Of a stretch of 64,000 bases of DNA, positions 24,641 through 33,098 are shown in pieces; position 1 is the first letter of the stretch; each line of letters starts with the position of its first letter. The stretch comes from an uncultured Clostridium sp. (GTDB taxonomy: Bacteria; Bacillota; Clostridia; Lachnospirales; Lachnospiraceae). The stretch spans positions 35,334-99,333 of the forward strand of contig CAMMNN010000008.1 of NCBI GenBank assembly GCA_946498245.1, written 5' to 3'. The notes beneath the pieces were generated by a model, which saw only the letters and a program-made list of their open reading frames with translations, was not told where the DNA came from and ran no database searches. The position numbers and the translations under genes are program-made.

Positions 24641-24668
24641 TACTCAATCGGAAATTTTTGCCGCCCCC

Positions 24669-24699
24669 AAAAAAGCCGGAACCTTGGCGGCTCCGGCTT
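24669..24699 (-). terminator. Intrinsic terminator of the integrase gene
   Basis: On the minus strand AAGCCGGA...TCCGGCTT forms an 8-bp GC-rich stem, followed by TTTTTGGGGG. It lies just downstream of the integrase stop codon. Confidence 0.7.
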
Positions 24700-24705
24700 A
24701 TCCCA

Positions 24706-25962
24706 CTAATTATCCAGCACTGAAAAATCCACTTTTAAATTTTGATTCCAAAAATCAATAATCTCCTGCCTGTCACCTTGATCGTGCCAATAAACAGAGG
24801 TTGAAGTGTTATCTTCAATCGAATGTCCCGCACAGCCATAGACTTGAAACGGATTAACTTTTCCGCTATTTAACAATAGGCTTATAAACGTATGTCTTAA
24901 ATCATGCAAGCGAACCAGCGGCAAAGGCTCTTTGTTATCTTTTTCCAATCTCTTATTGATACGCTTTTGCAATTCTTTAAAACGGCGGCTCACTTTTCCT
25001 GGATGTGGCAGATAATCATTTACAATATTTGTTTTCGTCAAATAGACATAATCATCTACTTCAAGTTTTTTCCCCTGTTTCCAATCATTCTGCTGCTCCT
25101 GCTCTAATTTGATAAATCTTTCTAGCACTTCACAAATGCAGGAAACTCTTGTCTTTTCCCCTTTTGGCAATTTTTCAAGGAAGCCTGTGTTTAATTGCAC
25201 TCTTGCAGTATCAACTAAAATTTGTTTTTTATCGAAGTCTATTTTGCCCCATTTCAGCCCGCATAATTCAGAACGCCTCATCCCCGCCAAAAGTGGAAAA
25301 CTGACCATCAGTAATACGCTTCTATCTTTTTCCAGCAACACTTGATTAAGCAAAGTATTCGCTTGCTCTAATGTCAAAGCAGTTGCCTCGTACCTTTGAA
25401 TTTTTCCATAGTCAGCTTCAAGCACCACATTTTCACTGATACCATACTTTGAAAAATTCTTCTTCATAAACCGCCACAAATCAACTAAGTGGCTTTTATG
25501 CTTCTGAATCGTGTTTGCACTCAACTCTAAGTCGTTTTGACAATAAAGAAAATAATCCTCTATTGCGGCGGTATCGACTTTCTTTAAATCCATATCTCCA
25601 AAAAAATCTATAAAGTGCTTATGTTGTGAATTTTTTTGAAGTTTATAAGATTCACTCCATTCTTTATCGCTGTCATAGTATTTTTCCTTATAATCCTTGA
25701 TTACCTGCTCTATATAGACTTTTCCCGTAGCACCAGTAATCTTCTTACGCCGTTTTTCCGCATTATTTTTTCCTATAAGGGCTTTTGCCTCTTTCAGCGT
25801 GTTTACTACCCTTGTAGTCTTTTTTTGCCGCTCCTTCCGCTTTCCTGTCTTTGGGTCTGTAATCATCTGCCGCCCCATGTCAATGGAAACCACATATTTC
25901 CCATCTTTGATTCTCTGCTTGATTCCTGCGATACCTGTGTCTTTTACTTCGTCTTTTCTCAT
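24706..25962 (-). CDS. Tyrosine site-specific recombinase (integrase)
   Basis: A 418-residue integrase. The N-terminal DNA-binding part (KQRIKDGKYVVSIDMGRQMI) resembles an AP2-like arm-binding domain. A core-binding SAM-like domain follows, then a catalytic domain with Arg in GMRRSELCGLKW, HDLRH, GCAGHSIED and nucleophile Tyr in STSVYWHDQ. No in-frame defect is visible. It would catalyse integration and excision of this element. It lies at the extreme right of the element, about 80 bp from the right-end repeat, and transcribes away from it. Confidence 0.93.
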   Translation of the reverse strand: MRKDEVKDTGIAGIKQRIKDGKYVVSIDMGRQMITDPKTGKRKERQKKTTRVVNTLKEAKALIGKNNAEKRRKKITGATGKVYIEQVIKDYKEKYYDSDKEWSESYKLQKNSQHKHFIDFFGDMDLKKVDTAAIEDYFLYCQNDLELSANTIQKHKSHLVDLWRFMKKNFSKYGISENVVLEADYGKIQRYEATALTLEQANTLLNQVLLEKDRSVLLMVSFPLLAGMRRSELCGLKWGKIDFDKKQILVDTARVQLNTGFLEKLPKGEKTRVSCICEVLERFIKLEQEQQNDWKQGKKLEVDDYVYLTKTNIVNDYLPHPGKVSRRFKELQKRINKRLEKDNKEPLPLVRLHDLRHTFISLLLNSGKVNPFQVYGCAGHSIEDNTSTSVYWHDQGDRQEIIDFWNQNLKVDFSVLDN

Positions 25963-26025
25963 TCTTTTTCCTTTCCTGTGCCATACTCCTCTTAAAATTT
26001 AAGATAGCACATCTTTAAAAATTTT

Positions 26026-26045
26026 GGTAGTAAATCTGGTAGTAT
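26026..26045. repeat. Candidate right attachment-site / integrase-binding repeat
   Basis: GGTAGT-N5-TGGTAGTAT, in direct orientation to the left copy at 18015-18034 (16 of 20 identical). It sits between the integrase start and the terminator of the two-component operon. It may be an arm-type site or flank the crossover core. Confidence 0.5.
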
Positions 26046-26059
26046 AAAGAATGATTTTT

Positions 26060-26099
26060 CTGATAAAAAAGAGAAAGATCCTTGCAAATACAAGGATCT
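26060..26099 (-). terminator. Intrinsic terminator of the two-component operon
   Basis: On the minus strand AGATCCTTG pairs with CAAGGATCT (26099-26076) over a 6-nt loop, then TTTCTCTTTTTTATCAG. It directly borders the right end of the mobile element. Confidence 0.82.
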
Positions 26100-26119
26100 C
26101 ACAGGTATCATTTCCGTTT

Positions 26120-26809
26120 TTACACCTTGAAGCGATAGCCCACGCCCCATATGGTTTCTATGTATTGGGGCTTTGCCGTATTAAATTCAATTTTTTCCCG
26201 AATTTTTTTAATATGGACGGTTACTGTGGCAATATCGCCGATAGATTCCATATCCCAAATCTTGCTGAAAAGCTCTTCTTTTGTGAACACATGGTTTGGG
26301 TGCTCTGCCAGGAAGGTAAGGAGATCGAACTCTTTTGTGGTAAAATTCTTCTCTTCCCCGTTTATCCATACACGGCGGGCCGTCTTATCGATCTTGAGTC
26401 CCCGGATTTCGATAATGTCATTTTCCGGCAGACCGCTTCCGATAAGCCTTTCGTATCTGGCCAAATGGGCCTTTACCCGGGCCACCATTTCGCTGGGAGA
26501 AAAGGGTTTGGTAATATAGTCGTCTGCTCCCAGGCCCAGTCCCCGGATTTTATCAATATCCTCTTTTTTGGCGGAAACCATGATAATGGGAATATTTTTC
26601 TTCTCTCTCAGCTTCCTGCAGATTTCAAATCCATCGGTTCCCGGAAGCATCAAATCCAGTATCAGCAGGTCAAAGTCTTCATTCAGAGCCCGTTCCAGGC
26701 CGTTTGTTCCGTCATTGTCAATTTCCACCTCAAAGCCTGACAGCTCCAGATAGTCTTTCTCCAGTTCCGCAATACTCTCTTCATCTTCGATTATCAGTAT
26801 TCTGCTCAT
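26120..26809 (-). CDS. OmpR-family response regulator
   Basis: A 229-residue regulator. The receiver domain has the acidic pocket EDE (residues 8-10) and phospho-acceptor D52 in LILDLMLPGTDG, with K104-type switch residues in KPFSPSEMV. The C-terminal winged helix ends IETIWGVGYRFKV. AGGAGG precedes the ATG, and the gene overlaps the 3' end of the kinase by 29 nt, indicating translational coupling. It would act on the phosphorylation state of the cognate kinase. Targets are not visible in the window. Confidence 0.93.
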   Translation of the reverse strand: MSRILIIEDEESIAELEKDYLELSGFEVEIDNDGTNGLERALNEDFDLLILDLMLPGTDGFEICRKLREKKNIPIIMVSAKKEDIDKIRGLGLGADDYITKPFSPSEMVARVKAHLARYERLIGSGLPENDIIEIRGLKIDKTARRVWINGEEKNFTTKEFDLLTFLAEHPNHVFTKEELFSKIWDMESIGDIATVTVHIKKIREKIEFNTAKPQYIETIWGVGYRFKV

Positions 26810-28301
26810 CTTGAATAACCTCCTGGTATTTTCTCAGGACAAAATGAATTTCCGTCCCCATTCCTTCTTTACTGGTGGCCCAGATACGCCCATTGTGGTC
26901 TTCAATAATCTTCCTTACAATAGACAGGCCAATGCCGCTTCCTCCTTTTTGGGAATTTCGGGAAGCGTCCGTCCGGTAAAAGCGGTCAAAAATATTAGGC
27001 AGATCCCTTGCTGCAATTCCTCTTCCGTTGTCCTCGATTCCGACCTCTATAAAATCTCCCACATCTTTAATGCGGATATTGATAATGCCTTTCTTTTTAT
27101 CAAAATATTTTACCGAATTGCTGATGATATTGTTGACAACTCTTTTTAGCTGCTCCGCATCTGCAATGACGCAGACATCATCATCTACGTAATTAAAATA
27201 TCCCAGCTCTATGCCCTGGGCTTCCAGATCCAGCCCTACTTCCTCCACACAATCTTTAAAGTACTGAGCTACATTAATCTTAGAAAACGTATAGGGAATC
27301 TTATTGGTGTCGATTTTGGAATAAAAGGTCAGCTCATCAATCAGCCGATCCATGTCATTGGCTTTATTATAAATGGTACGGATATACTTGTCCAATTTTT
27401 CCGGCGACGAGGCGACTCCGTCTAAAATTCCTTCCACATAGCCCTTAATAGCTGTAATGGGGGTTTTTAAGTCGTGGGAAATATTACTGATCAATTCCTT
27501 GCTTTCCTTGTCATATTGGACTTTTTCTTCTGTGGATTCCTTCAGGCGAATCCGCATCTCTTCAAAATCCTGACATAACTGGCCGATTTCGTCCTCGTCC
27601 TCTACTTCCAGGGAAAAATCCAGATTTCCGTCCCGAATCTTCTTTGTTGCCTCCTTTAATTTTCCCAAAGGATGGATAATGGAACGGTAAATCCACATGG
27701 CCATAGCCATACCCGCTACAATCAATATTAAAATGCCGGAAATCAGCATTTCCTGAAACATCATCTTTACTTCCGGCAAAAAGTCATCTACCCGGGACAC
27801 CAAAAAAGCGGAACCTTCCGTTCCGTCAGGATATAAAAAATCCACCTGTTTGATTAAGTGCTGGCTGTCCCCGTCCAGATACAGCCCGCCTTCTTCCATG
27901 CCCTCGGCGCTGCCGTAGGGAGGCAGGGAAGAAAGGACATCTTCTTCCGCCGTGTTGTCCCCGTCCCCGGCGTAGATAATTTCTTCTCCTTTCCGGACTA
28001 CCAAATACGCATAATACTGTTCCAACAGCTCGTTCATTTCGTTTAAGTAGTCTATATCGTCAAAATTTCCGGAATCACTGGAAATCGTCTCTATTAATTT
28101 CTCCTGGTACCGCTGAGTCAGCCGGTTAAATGCCTGAACAGAGTTTCCGGAAAACAGATCGATGGTTTCCGTCAGCCCATAGGCCTTGCTGAAAGCTTTT
28201 GCCTGATAGCTGGACAATCCCATTACTACCATGTATATCAAGAGGATCGGTACCAGGGTAATGGTGATGAAGGCTATAGCCAGCCTTGTTTTCAGCTTCA
28301 T
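26781..28301 (-). CDS. Membrane sensor histidine kinase
   Basis: A 506-residue kinase. Membrane helices lie near residues 6-28 and 186-205 and flank a periplasmic/extracellular sensor of about 155 residues. HAMP and DHp regions follow, with H276 in the H-box SHDLKTPITAIKGY. The CA domain has VVNNIISNSVKYF (N box), VGIEDNGRGI (G1) and GGSGIGLSIVRKI (G2). AAGGAG precedes the ATG. It is the upstream partner of the response regulator. The sensor domain is acidic and its ligand is unknown. Confidence 0.93.
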   Translation of the reverse strand: MKLKTRLAIAFITITLVPILLIYMVVMGLSSYQAKAFSKAYGLTETIDLFSGNSVQAFNRLTQRYQEKLIETISSDSGNFDDIDYLNEMNELLEQYYAYLVVRKGEEIIYAGDGDNTAEEDVLSSLPPYGSAEGMEEGGLYLDGDSQHLIKQVDFLYPDGTEGSAFLVSRVDDFLPEVKMMFQEMLISGILILIVAGMAMAMWIYRSIIHPLGKLKEATKKIRDGNLDFSLEVEDEDEIGQLCQDFEEMRIRLKESTEEKVQYDKESKELISNISHDLKTPITAIKGYVEGILDGVASSPEKLDKYIRTIYNKANDMDRLIDELTFYSKIDTNKIPYTFSKINVAQYFKDCVEEVGLDLEAQGIELGYFNYVDDDVCVIADAEQLKRVVNNIISNSVKYFDKKKGIINIRIKDVGDFIEVGIEDNGRGIAARDLPNIFDRFYRTDASRNSQKGGSGIGLSIVRKIIEDHNGRIWATSKEGMGTEIHFVLRKYQEVIQDEQNTDNRR

Positions 28302-28401
28302 TCCCTGTCTCCTTCCTGCATTTATTCTATCTTTATTAGTATAACATAGTTCTTTGGGTTTGTTTCTAAAAGTATTCTAAATTTTTGCGGGAAAAGAAAA
28401 C

Positions 28402-28436
28402 AGAGAGCCGCTGCTTTAAGCAGTAATCGGCTCTCT
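28402..28436 (-). terminator. Intrinsic terminator after the acid-sugar operon
   Basis: AGAGAGCCG pairs with CGGCTCTCT with an inner CTGC/GCAG stem. On the minus strand it is followed by GTTTTCTTTT. It closes the operon ending with the flavoprotein at 28459. Confidence 0.75.
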
Positions 28437-28458
28437 ATTTTCTTTGTCCTGTTTCCTA

Positions 28459-29973
28459 TCACCTATCCTGCAAAAACCGTTCTGGCGTAATCCGCTCCCG
28501 CTTCTCTCCGGCGAACCGTTTTACGGCTTCTCTGGCCCGCGCCTCTTCCCGTTCTTTTTCCTCCTGGTTCCGGTACGGGGAAGCCCCTATCTCTATGAGC
28601 TTTTCCTGAATCCGGGCTGCCGGAAGCTGTGCTGGCTGACAGCCATGTTTTACGCAAAGAGCTGCAGCAATTCCGGAGGCCTGACTAAATCCCATTACAA
28701 CTCCCTGTGTCCGGAATGAGGCGCTGGCCTCATAGGTTCCGGAAATACATCTTCCTGCCAGCAAAAGTCCTTCTACCGATTCCGGAATCAGTGCCCGGTA
28801 CGGAATATCGTAACAGTCTTTTAATTCTTTCCACAGCCCTCCGGTTCCCTCGGATACCGCCGTTTTGTTTCCTCCGTGAATATCTACCGGAAAACCTCCA
28901 CGACCAATGGTATCCGAAAATTTCCGGCCTTCCGTAACGTCCTTTTCTGTCAGAACGTATTTTCCTTTGATATGGCGGGACTCTCTGACCCCCAGCTCCA
29001 TACCGGCCCGTGCAATAAAGGCGTCTTTAAAGCCCGGTATTTCTCTTTTCATAAACTCAGCAATGGATTCCATGGAAATTCTGGCCTGTCGTTCACTTTC
29101 CGATCGTTTCCACAATTCCAACGGCCCGTAATCTTCCAGACGAACTGCGTTAAAATGAATCCACCCCGGGTGAAATCCTGAAATTGTCTGGACAGAGTCC
29201 CGGCCTATGATTAAATCCCCCTTTTTCCGTGCCTTTTCTACCGCCGAAAGGTATCCCTGAGCTACAAAACGGCTGTTTTTCTTTCCTCCGTCTAAAGAAA
29301 TAATGTCTGACAGTCTGGTAAATTCTTCTGCATTGCGGCAGATAAACTGATACAGCCGTTCCGTATCTACCCCGGCCATTTCAAACATCAGGGAACCAGG
29401 CTGCATCTTTCCCATTCCGTCCCCTATGGTAAATTCTGCTCCTGCCAATGCCGCCACATCTCCATCTCCGGTGGCGTCTATTACCATCTTGGGGCAGATT
29501 TCCAGTGCTCCAAAACGGCTGTCCGCCCGAAGAGCTGCCACTCGGTTTCCTTTCATCATCACTTCTCTTACGACTGTGTGAAAGAGCAAAACCACTCCCG
29601 CTTCTTCCAGCATTGCCTGGGCTGTATATTTATAAATTTCATGATCATAAAAGCAGACGTAACTCCCCGTTCCTCTGGGATTGATGCATTTCATATGGCC
29701 GGTGGCTCCGTGATTTTTTATAAGCCTGTCAATAAATTGAGCGGCAATTCCCTTTGTAATCACCTCGTCCCCAAAGTGAAATGGAGAAATAGGACCCAAT
29801 ACTGTCCTTGTGGCAGTTCCTCCTAAAAAAGCCCCCTGTTCGATTAAAAGGACTTTTTCACCGCAGCGGGCGGCGGCTAAAGCCGCCATAATTCCCCCTG
29901 GGCCGCCTCCTGCCACCGCTACGTCACAGTGAAATGTTTCTCTCGTAAACTCTAATTTCATATTCTTTCTCAT
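28459..29973 (-). CDS. FAD-dependent oxidoreductase (FAD_oxidored type)
   Basis: A 504-residue flavoprotein. The N-terminal dinucleotide motif is AVAGGGPGGIMAALAAA with the family's FLGGTATRT loop and DATGDGDVAALAGA. The C-terminal ALIPESVEGLLLAGRCISGT is the FAD-closing segment. It is the last gene of the acid-sugar operon, 26 bp after the binding protein. Two in-frame ATGs four codons apart both lack strong sites. Relatives are predicted dehydrogenases of hydroxy-acids or sugar acids, but substrates are rarely known. It may oxidise an intermediate of the pathway next to the ABC transporter. Confidence 0.83.
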   Translation of the reverse strand: MRKNMKLEFTRETFHCDVAVAGGGPGGIMAALAAARCGEKVLLIEQGAFLGGTATRTVLGPISPFHFGDEVITKGIAAQFIDRLIKNHGATGHMKCINPRGTGSYVCFYDHEIYKYTAQAMLEEAGVVLLFHTVVREVMMKGNRVAALRADSRFGALEICPKMVIDATGDGDVAALAGAEFTIGDGMGKMQPGSLMFEMAGVDTERLYQFICRNAEEFTRLSDIISLDGGKKNSRFVAQGYLSAVEKARKKGDLIIGRDSVQTISGFHPGWIHFNAVRLEDYGPLELWKRSESERQARISMESIAEFMKREIPGFKDAFIARAGMELGVRESRHIKGKYVLTEKDVTEGRKFSDTIGRGGFPVDIHGGNKTAVSEGTGGLWKELKDCYDIPYRALIPESVEGLLLAGRCISGTYEASASFRTQGVVMGFSQASGIAAALCVKHGCQPAQLPAARIQEKLIEIGASPYRNQEEKEREEARAREAVKRFAGEKRERITPERFLQDR

Positions 29974-29999
29974 AAGCCGCTTCGGTCTTTTAGGGCTTT

Positions 30000-31325
30000 C
30001 TAAAATCCGTGTTTTTCATTGTACCAGTCAGCCACCTTGTTTAACTCTTCCTGAGGATCCGCCCCGTTAAATACTACTTCCTGGGCTGCTTTTACCAAAG
30101 AAACAGACAGCTCTGCATAGTCGTCGGGGTGTACCGTCATGGTTCCTGTGCTGGCATACTCATTCCACGCTTTGAGGGTTTCGTAATTTTCCAGCGCCTG
30201 AACCTGGGGATCATCATAAAGAGAGGTCCGGATTGTCATGGTATCTGCCTTCATAAACTCGATTTGGGCCTCCTCTGAAAAGAAATAGGTAATAAAGTCA
30301 AAGGCAGCATCCGTATTCTTGCAGTATTTTCCAAGGGCCAGAGTTTGCCCCGCCACCAACGCCGGTGAAGGCGTCCCGCTTTCAAAACCGGGAATGGGGG
30401 CTGATACAAAATTTTCCGCCAGATCCGACTTTCCAAGCGTAGCGGAACGGTGGGAGCCCACACTGATTCCGTAAATTGTGCCTGCCTTCAATCCGTCCTG
30501 AACATCATCTAAGGTCATGCTGAGGACAGATTGATCCATGGCTCCGCTGTCATAAAGGGCTTTCATAGTGTTAAGCACCCGGACTCCTGCTTCTGACTGA
30601 AACAGGGGTTTTCCGTCTTCTGACAGCAGCTCGCCTCCGGCCGAATGCAGCCATGGAATAAAGCTTTCCATAAAAGTTGATGCACTGCTTCCTTCTGACA
30701 ATCCTATGGCAAATCCGAGTCCTCTTTCATCTGTCCTCTCAGCTCCCATTTCTATCAATTGTTCCAGAGAATCGGGAAGAGTTTCGTAAATATCGCTCCG
30801 ATACCAGTTTAAATAAACTCTGGTTTCCCATGGGAGCCCGTATATTTCCCCATTTACTTTCAGACCGTCTGCCGTATGCATATAGTCTGGCATAGAAGCG
30901 ATAAATTCCTCTGCATAGGACGTCATCGGCTGAACCGTTCCTCCTTCAATGTGAGTCATGAGATAATCGCTGAAGAAATTAATAATATCCGGCCCTGTTT
31001 TGGCTGCTGCCGCCTGAATAGCCGCCGTTTCTATCTTGTCCCAGTTCATGCTCTCAACGACCACCCGATAACCGTTTTCGTTTTCGGCATTGTATTTCTC
31101 TACAATATTTTTTAGTACAACGCTTCTGGCATCTTCCGTAGATTCCGGATTTAGAAAGATCCAAAGAGTCAGCGTTTTATCCTCATCTGCTGCTTCCGAT
31201 GAACCCTGCACTGTCTCAGCGTTTCCTCCTCCACTACTGGAAGCCGTTTCTTTTTGTCCCTGGCACCCTGACAGCGCTGCTGCCAAAGCTACACATACTG
31301 CCGCTAATAAAAACCGTTTTTTCAT
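30000..31325 (-). CDS. Lipoprotein sugar-binding protein of ABC transporter (SBP_bac_1)
   Basis: A 441-residue extracellular receptor. The signal peptide ends ALSGC, with C21 the lipidated Cys in MKKRFLLAAVCVALAAALSG. A Ser/Gly-rich linker follows, then a family 1 fold (LTLWIFLNPES, YGLPWETRVYLNWYRSD, AFDFITYFFSEEAQIEFMKA). The start at 31325 is the only one placing the signal at the N-terminus; AAGGGGG lies upstream. It pairs with the two permeases encoded just before it. The operon encodes no ATPase, so the transporter probably uses a shared MsmK-type ATPase from elsewhere; this is inferred from family habit. Confidence 0.9.
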   Translation of the reverse strand: MKKRFLLAAVCVALAAALSGCQGQKETASSSGGGNAETVQGSSEAADEDKTLTLWIFLNPESTEDARSVVLKNIVEKYNAENENGYRVVVESMNWDKIETAAIQAAAAKTGPDIINFFSDYLMTHIEGGTVQPMTSYAEEFIASMPDYMHTADGLKVNGEIYGLPWETRVYLNWYRSDIYETLPDSLEQLIEMGAERTDERGLGFAIGLSEGSSASTFMESFIPWLHSAGGELLSEDGKPLFQSEAGVRVLNTMKALYDSGAMDQSVLSMTLDDVQDGLKAGTIYGISVGSHRSATLGKSDLAENFVSAPIPGFESGTPSPALVAGQTLALGKYCKNTDAAFDFITYFFSEEAQIEFMKADTMTIRTSLYDDPQVQALENYETLKAWNEYASTGTMTVHPDDYAELSVSLVKAAQEVVFNGADPQEELNKVADWYNEKHGF

Positions 31326-31345
31326 AAAAATAACCCCCTTCTCTT

Positions 31346-32197
31346 TTATCCTTTTACTGCGCCGGCGGCCATTCCCGCGACGAATCGTTTCTGTAAACAT
31401 ACAAATAATATAATAATGGGAATAATGGAAAGACAAACTGCTGCCATAAGTTCTCCCCATTGGATCCCGTACTGCGTTACGTAGCTGTACAGTCCTACAG
31501 AAAGCATTTTTAGGTTTTCCTCTGTAACAAAGGTAAAAGAAACCAAAAAATCATTCCATACATATACTGCCGTCAAAAGGGCGCTGGAGGCCAGAGCCGT
31601 CTGGGAAATCGGCAGAATTACCGTGTAAAACGCTCTCATTTTAGAGCAGCCGTCAATAAGGGCAGCTTCCTCCAATTCCTTTGGTATCTGTTCAAAAAAT
31701 CCCCTCATCATCCAGGTTAGTACTGGCGTCCGCCAGCCCGTATAAATCAGAATCAGCCAAAGTCTTGTATTATACAAATCTAGCTGCACGGCCATAATGT
31801 AAAGAGGAATCAGCAAGGCTACCGTCGGAATCATACTAGTCATAAGAATACCAAACATCAGGGCGTTTTTATAAGGAATATCAAATCGGGCAATGGCATA
31901 TGCACAATGCATAGAAAGCACTGTGGAAACCAAAAGGCTGGCCGACGTTACCACTACGCTGTTGCGAAAATAGGTCATAAAATTAGACTGAAACAGCACT
32001 TTAAAATAATTGCTGAAATCCAAAACCGACGGTACTACCGTAGGAGGAAACTGAATTACCTCTTCCGGAATTTTTAATGATGTGCTGAGAGCCCACAAAA
32101 TAGGGGTCAGAGTCAGGCAAGCCAGTAAAATCAGGCCGATATAAGCGGGAAGGTTAGCATATTTCCCTGAAATCGCTCTGTCTCCGTCTTTTTTCAT
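31346..32197 (-). CDS. ABC transporter permease, MalG type
   Basis: A 283-residue inner-membrane protein of the CUT1 carbohydrate class with about six helices. The EAA loop is EELEEAALIDGCSKMRAF. AGGAGG lies directly upstream. It is 11 bp after the MalF-type gene and 20 bp before the binding-protein start, so all three are one unit. It forms the membrane channel with the MalF-type partner. The usual sugar or sugar-acid role is inferred from the neighbouring kinase and PdxA2 genes. Confidence 0.92.
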   Translation of the reverse strand: MKKDGDRAISGKYANLPAYIGLILLACLTLTPILWALSTSLKIPEEVIQFPPTVVPSVLDFSNYFKVLFQSNFMTYFRNSVVVTSASLLVSTVLSMHCAYAIARFDIPYKNALMFGILMTSMIPTVALLIPLYIMAVQLDLYNTRLWLILIYTGWRTPVLTWMMRGFFEQIPKELEEAALIDGCSKMRAFYTVILPISQTALASSALLTAVYVWNDFLVSFTFVTEENLKMLSVGLYSYVTQYGIQWGELMAAVCLSIIPIIILFVCLQKRFVAGMAAGAVKG

Positions 32198-32208
32198 CTT
32201 TTCACCTC

Positions 32209-33093
32209 CTAATCATCTTTGTTTCTCAAAATCCGCACATAAAGCAGGCTGAACAGGATATTCATAAGGAAAATAATAATGCTGAACGCCGATCCAAGTC
32301 CCAAATGCCAGTATGTAAATCCTTCTTTAAAGGCCCTGAGGCTGATGGTTTCCGTAGCATCAAAGGGGCCGCCTGCCGTCATTACGAAAATCAGGGTAAC
32401 CATGCTGAAATATTCCATGCTCTGCATTACAATCGCCGTCAGTATGGTCGGTTTAATCATTGGCAGAGTAATTCTCCAAAACAGGTTTCTCCGATTGGCC
32501 CCGTCTACTTTAGCCGCTTCAAACAGATCCAGAGGAATGGACTGCAGGGCTGCCAGTGTCAAGATTAGAACAATAGGAAACGTGAACCAGACGTTTACCA
32601 AAACTACTGTAATTCTGGCCATGGAAGCAGTATTAAAAAAATCCGCCTTTTCTCCGGTCAGCATATACCACACATAGCTAACCGGCCCAAAGTTTCCGTT
32701 CAGAAGCCACTTCCACAAAAGAGCAACGACTGTTTGAGAGAGTACCCAGGGCAGGATAATCAGCGTCCTTAGAAGGGTAACGCATTTAATTTTATGGTTC
32801 AGAGCCACTGCCGCCATAACCCCCAGAGGGATTACCAGCACAAGAGATCCCATGGCGTAGAGTATGGTGTTGAAAATATTGTTCCAACCATCGCCTGTCA
32901 GCAGAATATCTTTATAATGTTTCAGGCCAATAAATGCCCCGATCTCTCCGTAATTCGTCTCATGAAGACTGGTCCGAAAGGCAATAAACATTGGGACAAT
33001 GGAAACTCCTAATATCAGAAGAATGGTTGGGGAAACGAAGAGAATAGAGATCCATTTATCTTTCCAACGTTTCTTTTTCCTTGTATTCGTCAT
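32209..33093 (-). CDS. ABC transporter permease, MalF/UgpA type
   Basis: A 294-residue permease with six predicted membrane segments and the EAA motif DLFEAAKVDGANRRNLFW. The ATG at 33093 has AGGAGG 7 nt upstream. An in-frame GTG at 33102 is directly abutted by the site and so is less likely. It lies 5 bp after PdxA2 and works with the MalG-type permease. TM segment SILFVSPTILLILGVSIVP is the usual first helix of the family. Confidence 0.92.
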   Translation of the reverse strand: MTNTRKKKRWKDKWISILFVSPTILLILGVSIVPMFIAFRTSLHETNYGEIGAFIGLKHYKDILLTGDGWNNIFNTILYAMGSLVLVIPLGVMAAVALNHKIKCVTLLRTLIILPWVLSQTVVALLWKWLLNGNFGPVSYVWYMLTGEKADFFNTASMARITVVLVNVWFTFPIVLILTLAALQSIPLDLFEAAKVDGANRRNLFWRITLPMIKPTILTAIVMQSMEYFSMVTLIFVMTAGGPFDATETISLRAFKEGFTYWHLGLGSAFSIIIFLMNILFSLLYVRILRNKDD

Positions 33094-33098
33094 TTTCT

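Larger units (their letters stand above)
18015..26060. mobile_element. Integrative mobilizable element with MobV relaxase, AEP-type Rep and tyrosine integrase
   Basis: The stretch is visibly richer in A+T than the flanking catabolic genes. It holds an Xis-like HTH protein at its left edge, a candidate oriT, a MobV relaxase, a primase-type replication protein and a tyrosine integrase at its right edge, bounded by related GGTAGT...TGGTAGTAT repeats. There is no type IV secretion apparatus, so it would be mobilised by a helper, not self-transmissible. Cargo comprises two tandem paralogues of unknown function and two secreted transglutaminase-like proteins. The right edge abuts the terminator of a two-component operon. 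Ends are approximate. Confidence 0.75.

Noticed and set aside
26051..26740. A 229-codon plus-strand frame opposite the response regulator
   Set aside because: The response regulator on the other strand is complete with phospho-acceptor and winged helix, and the antisense frame begins inside the terminator.
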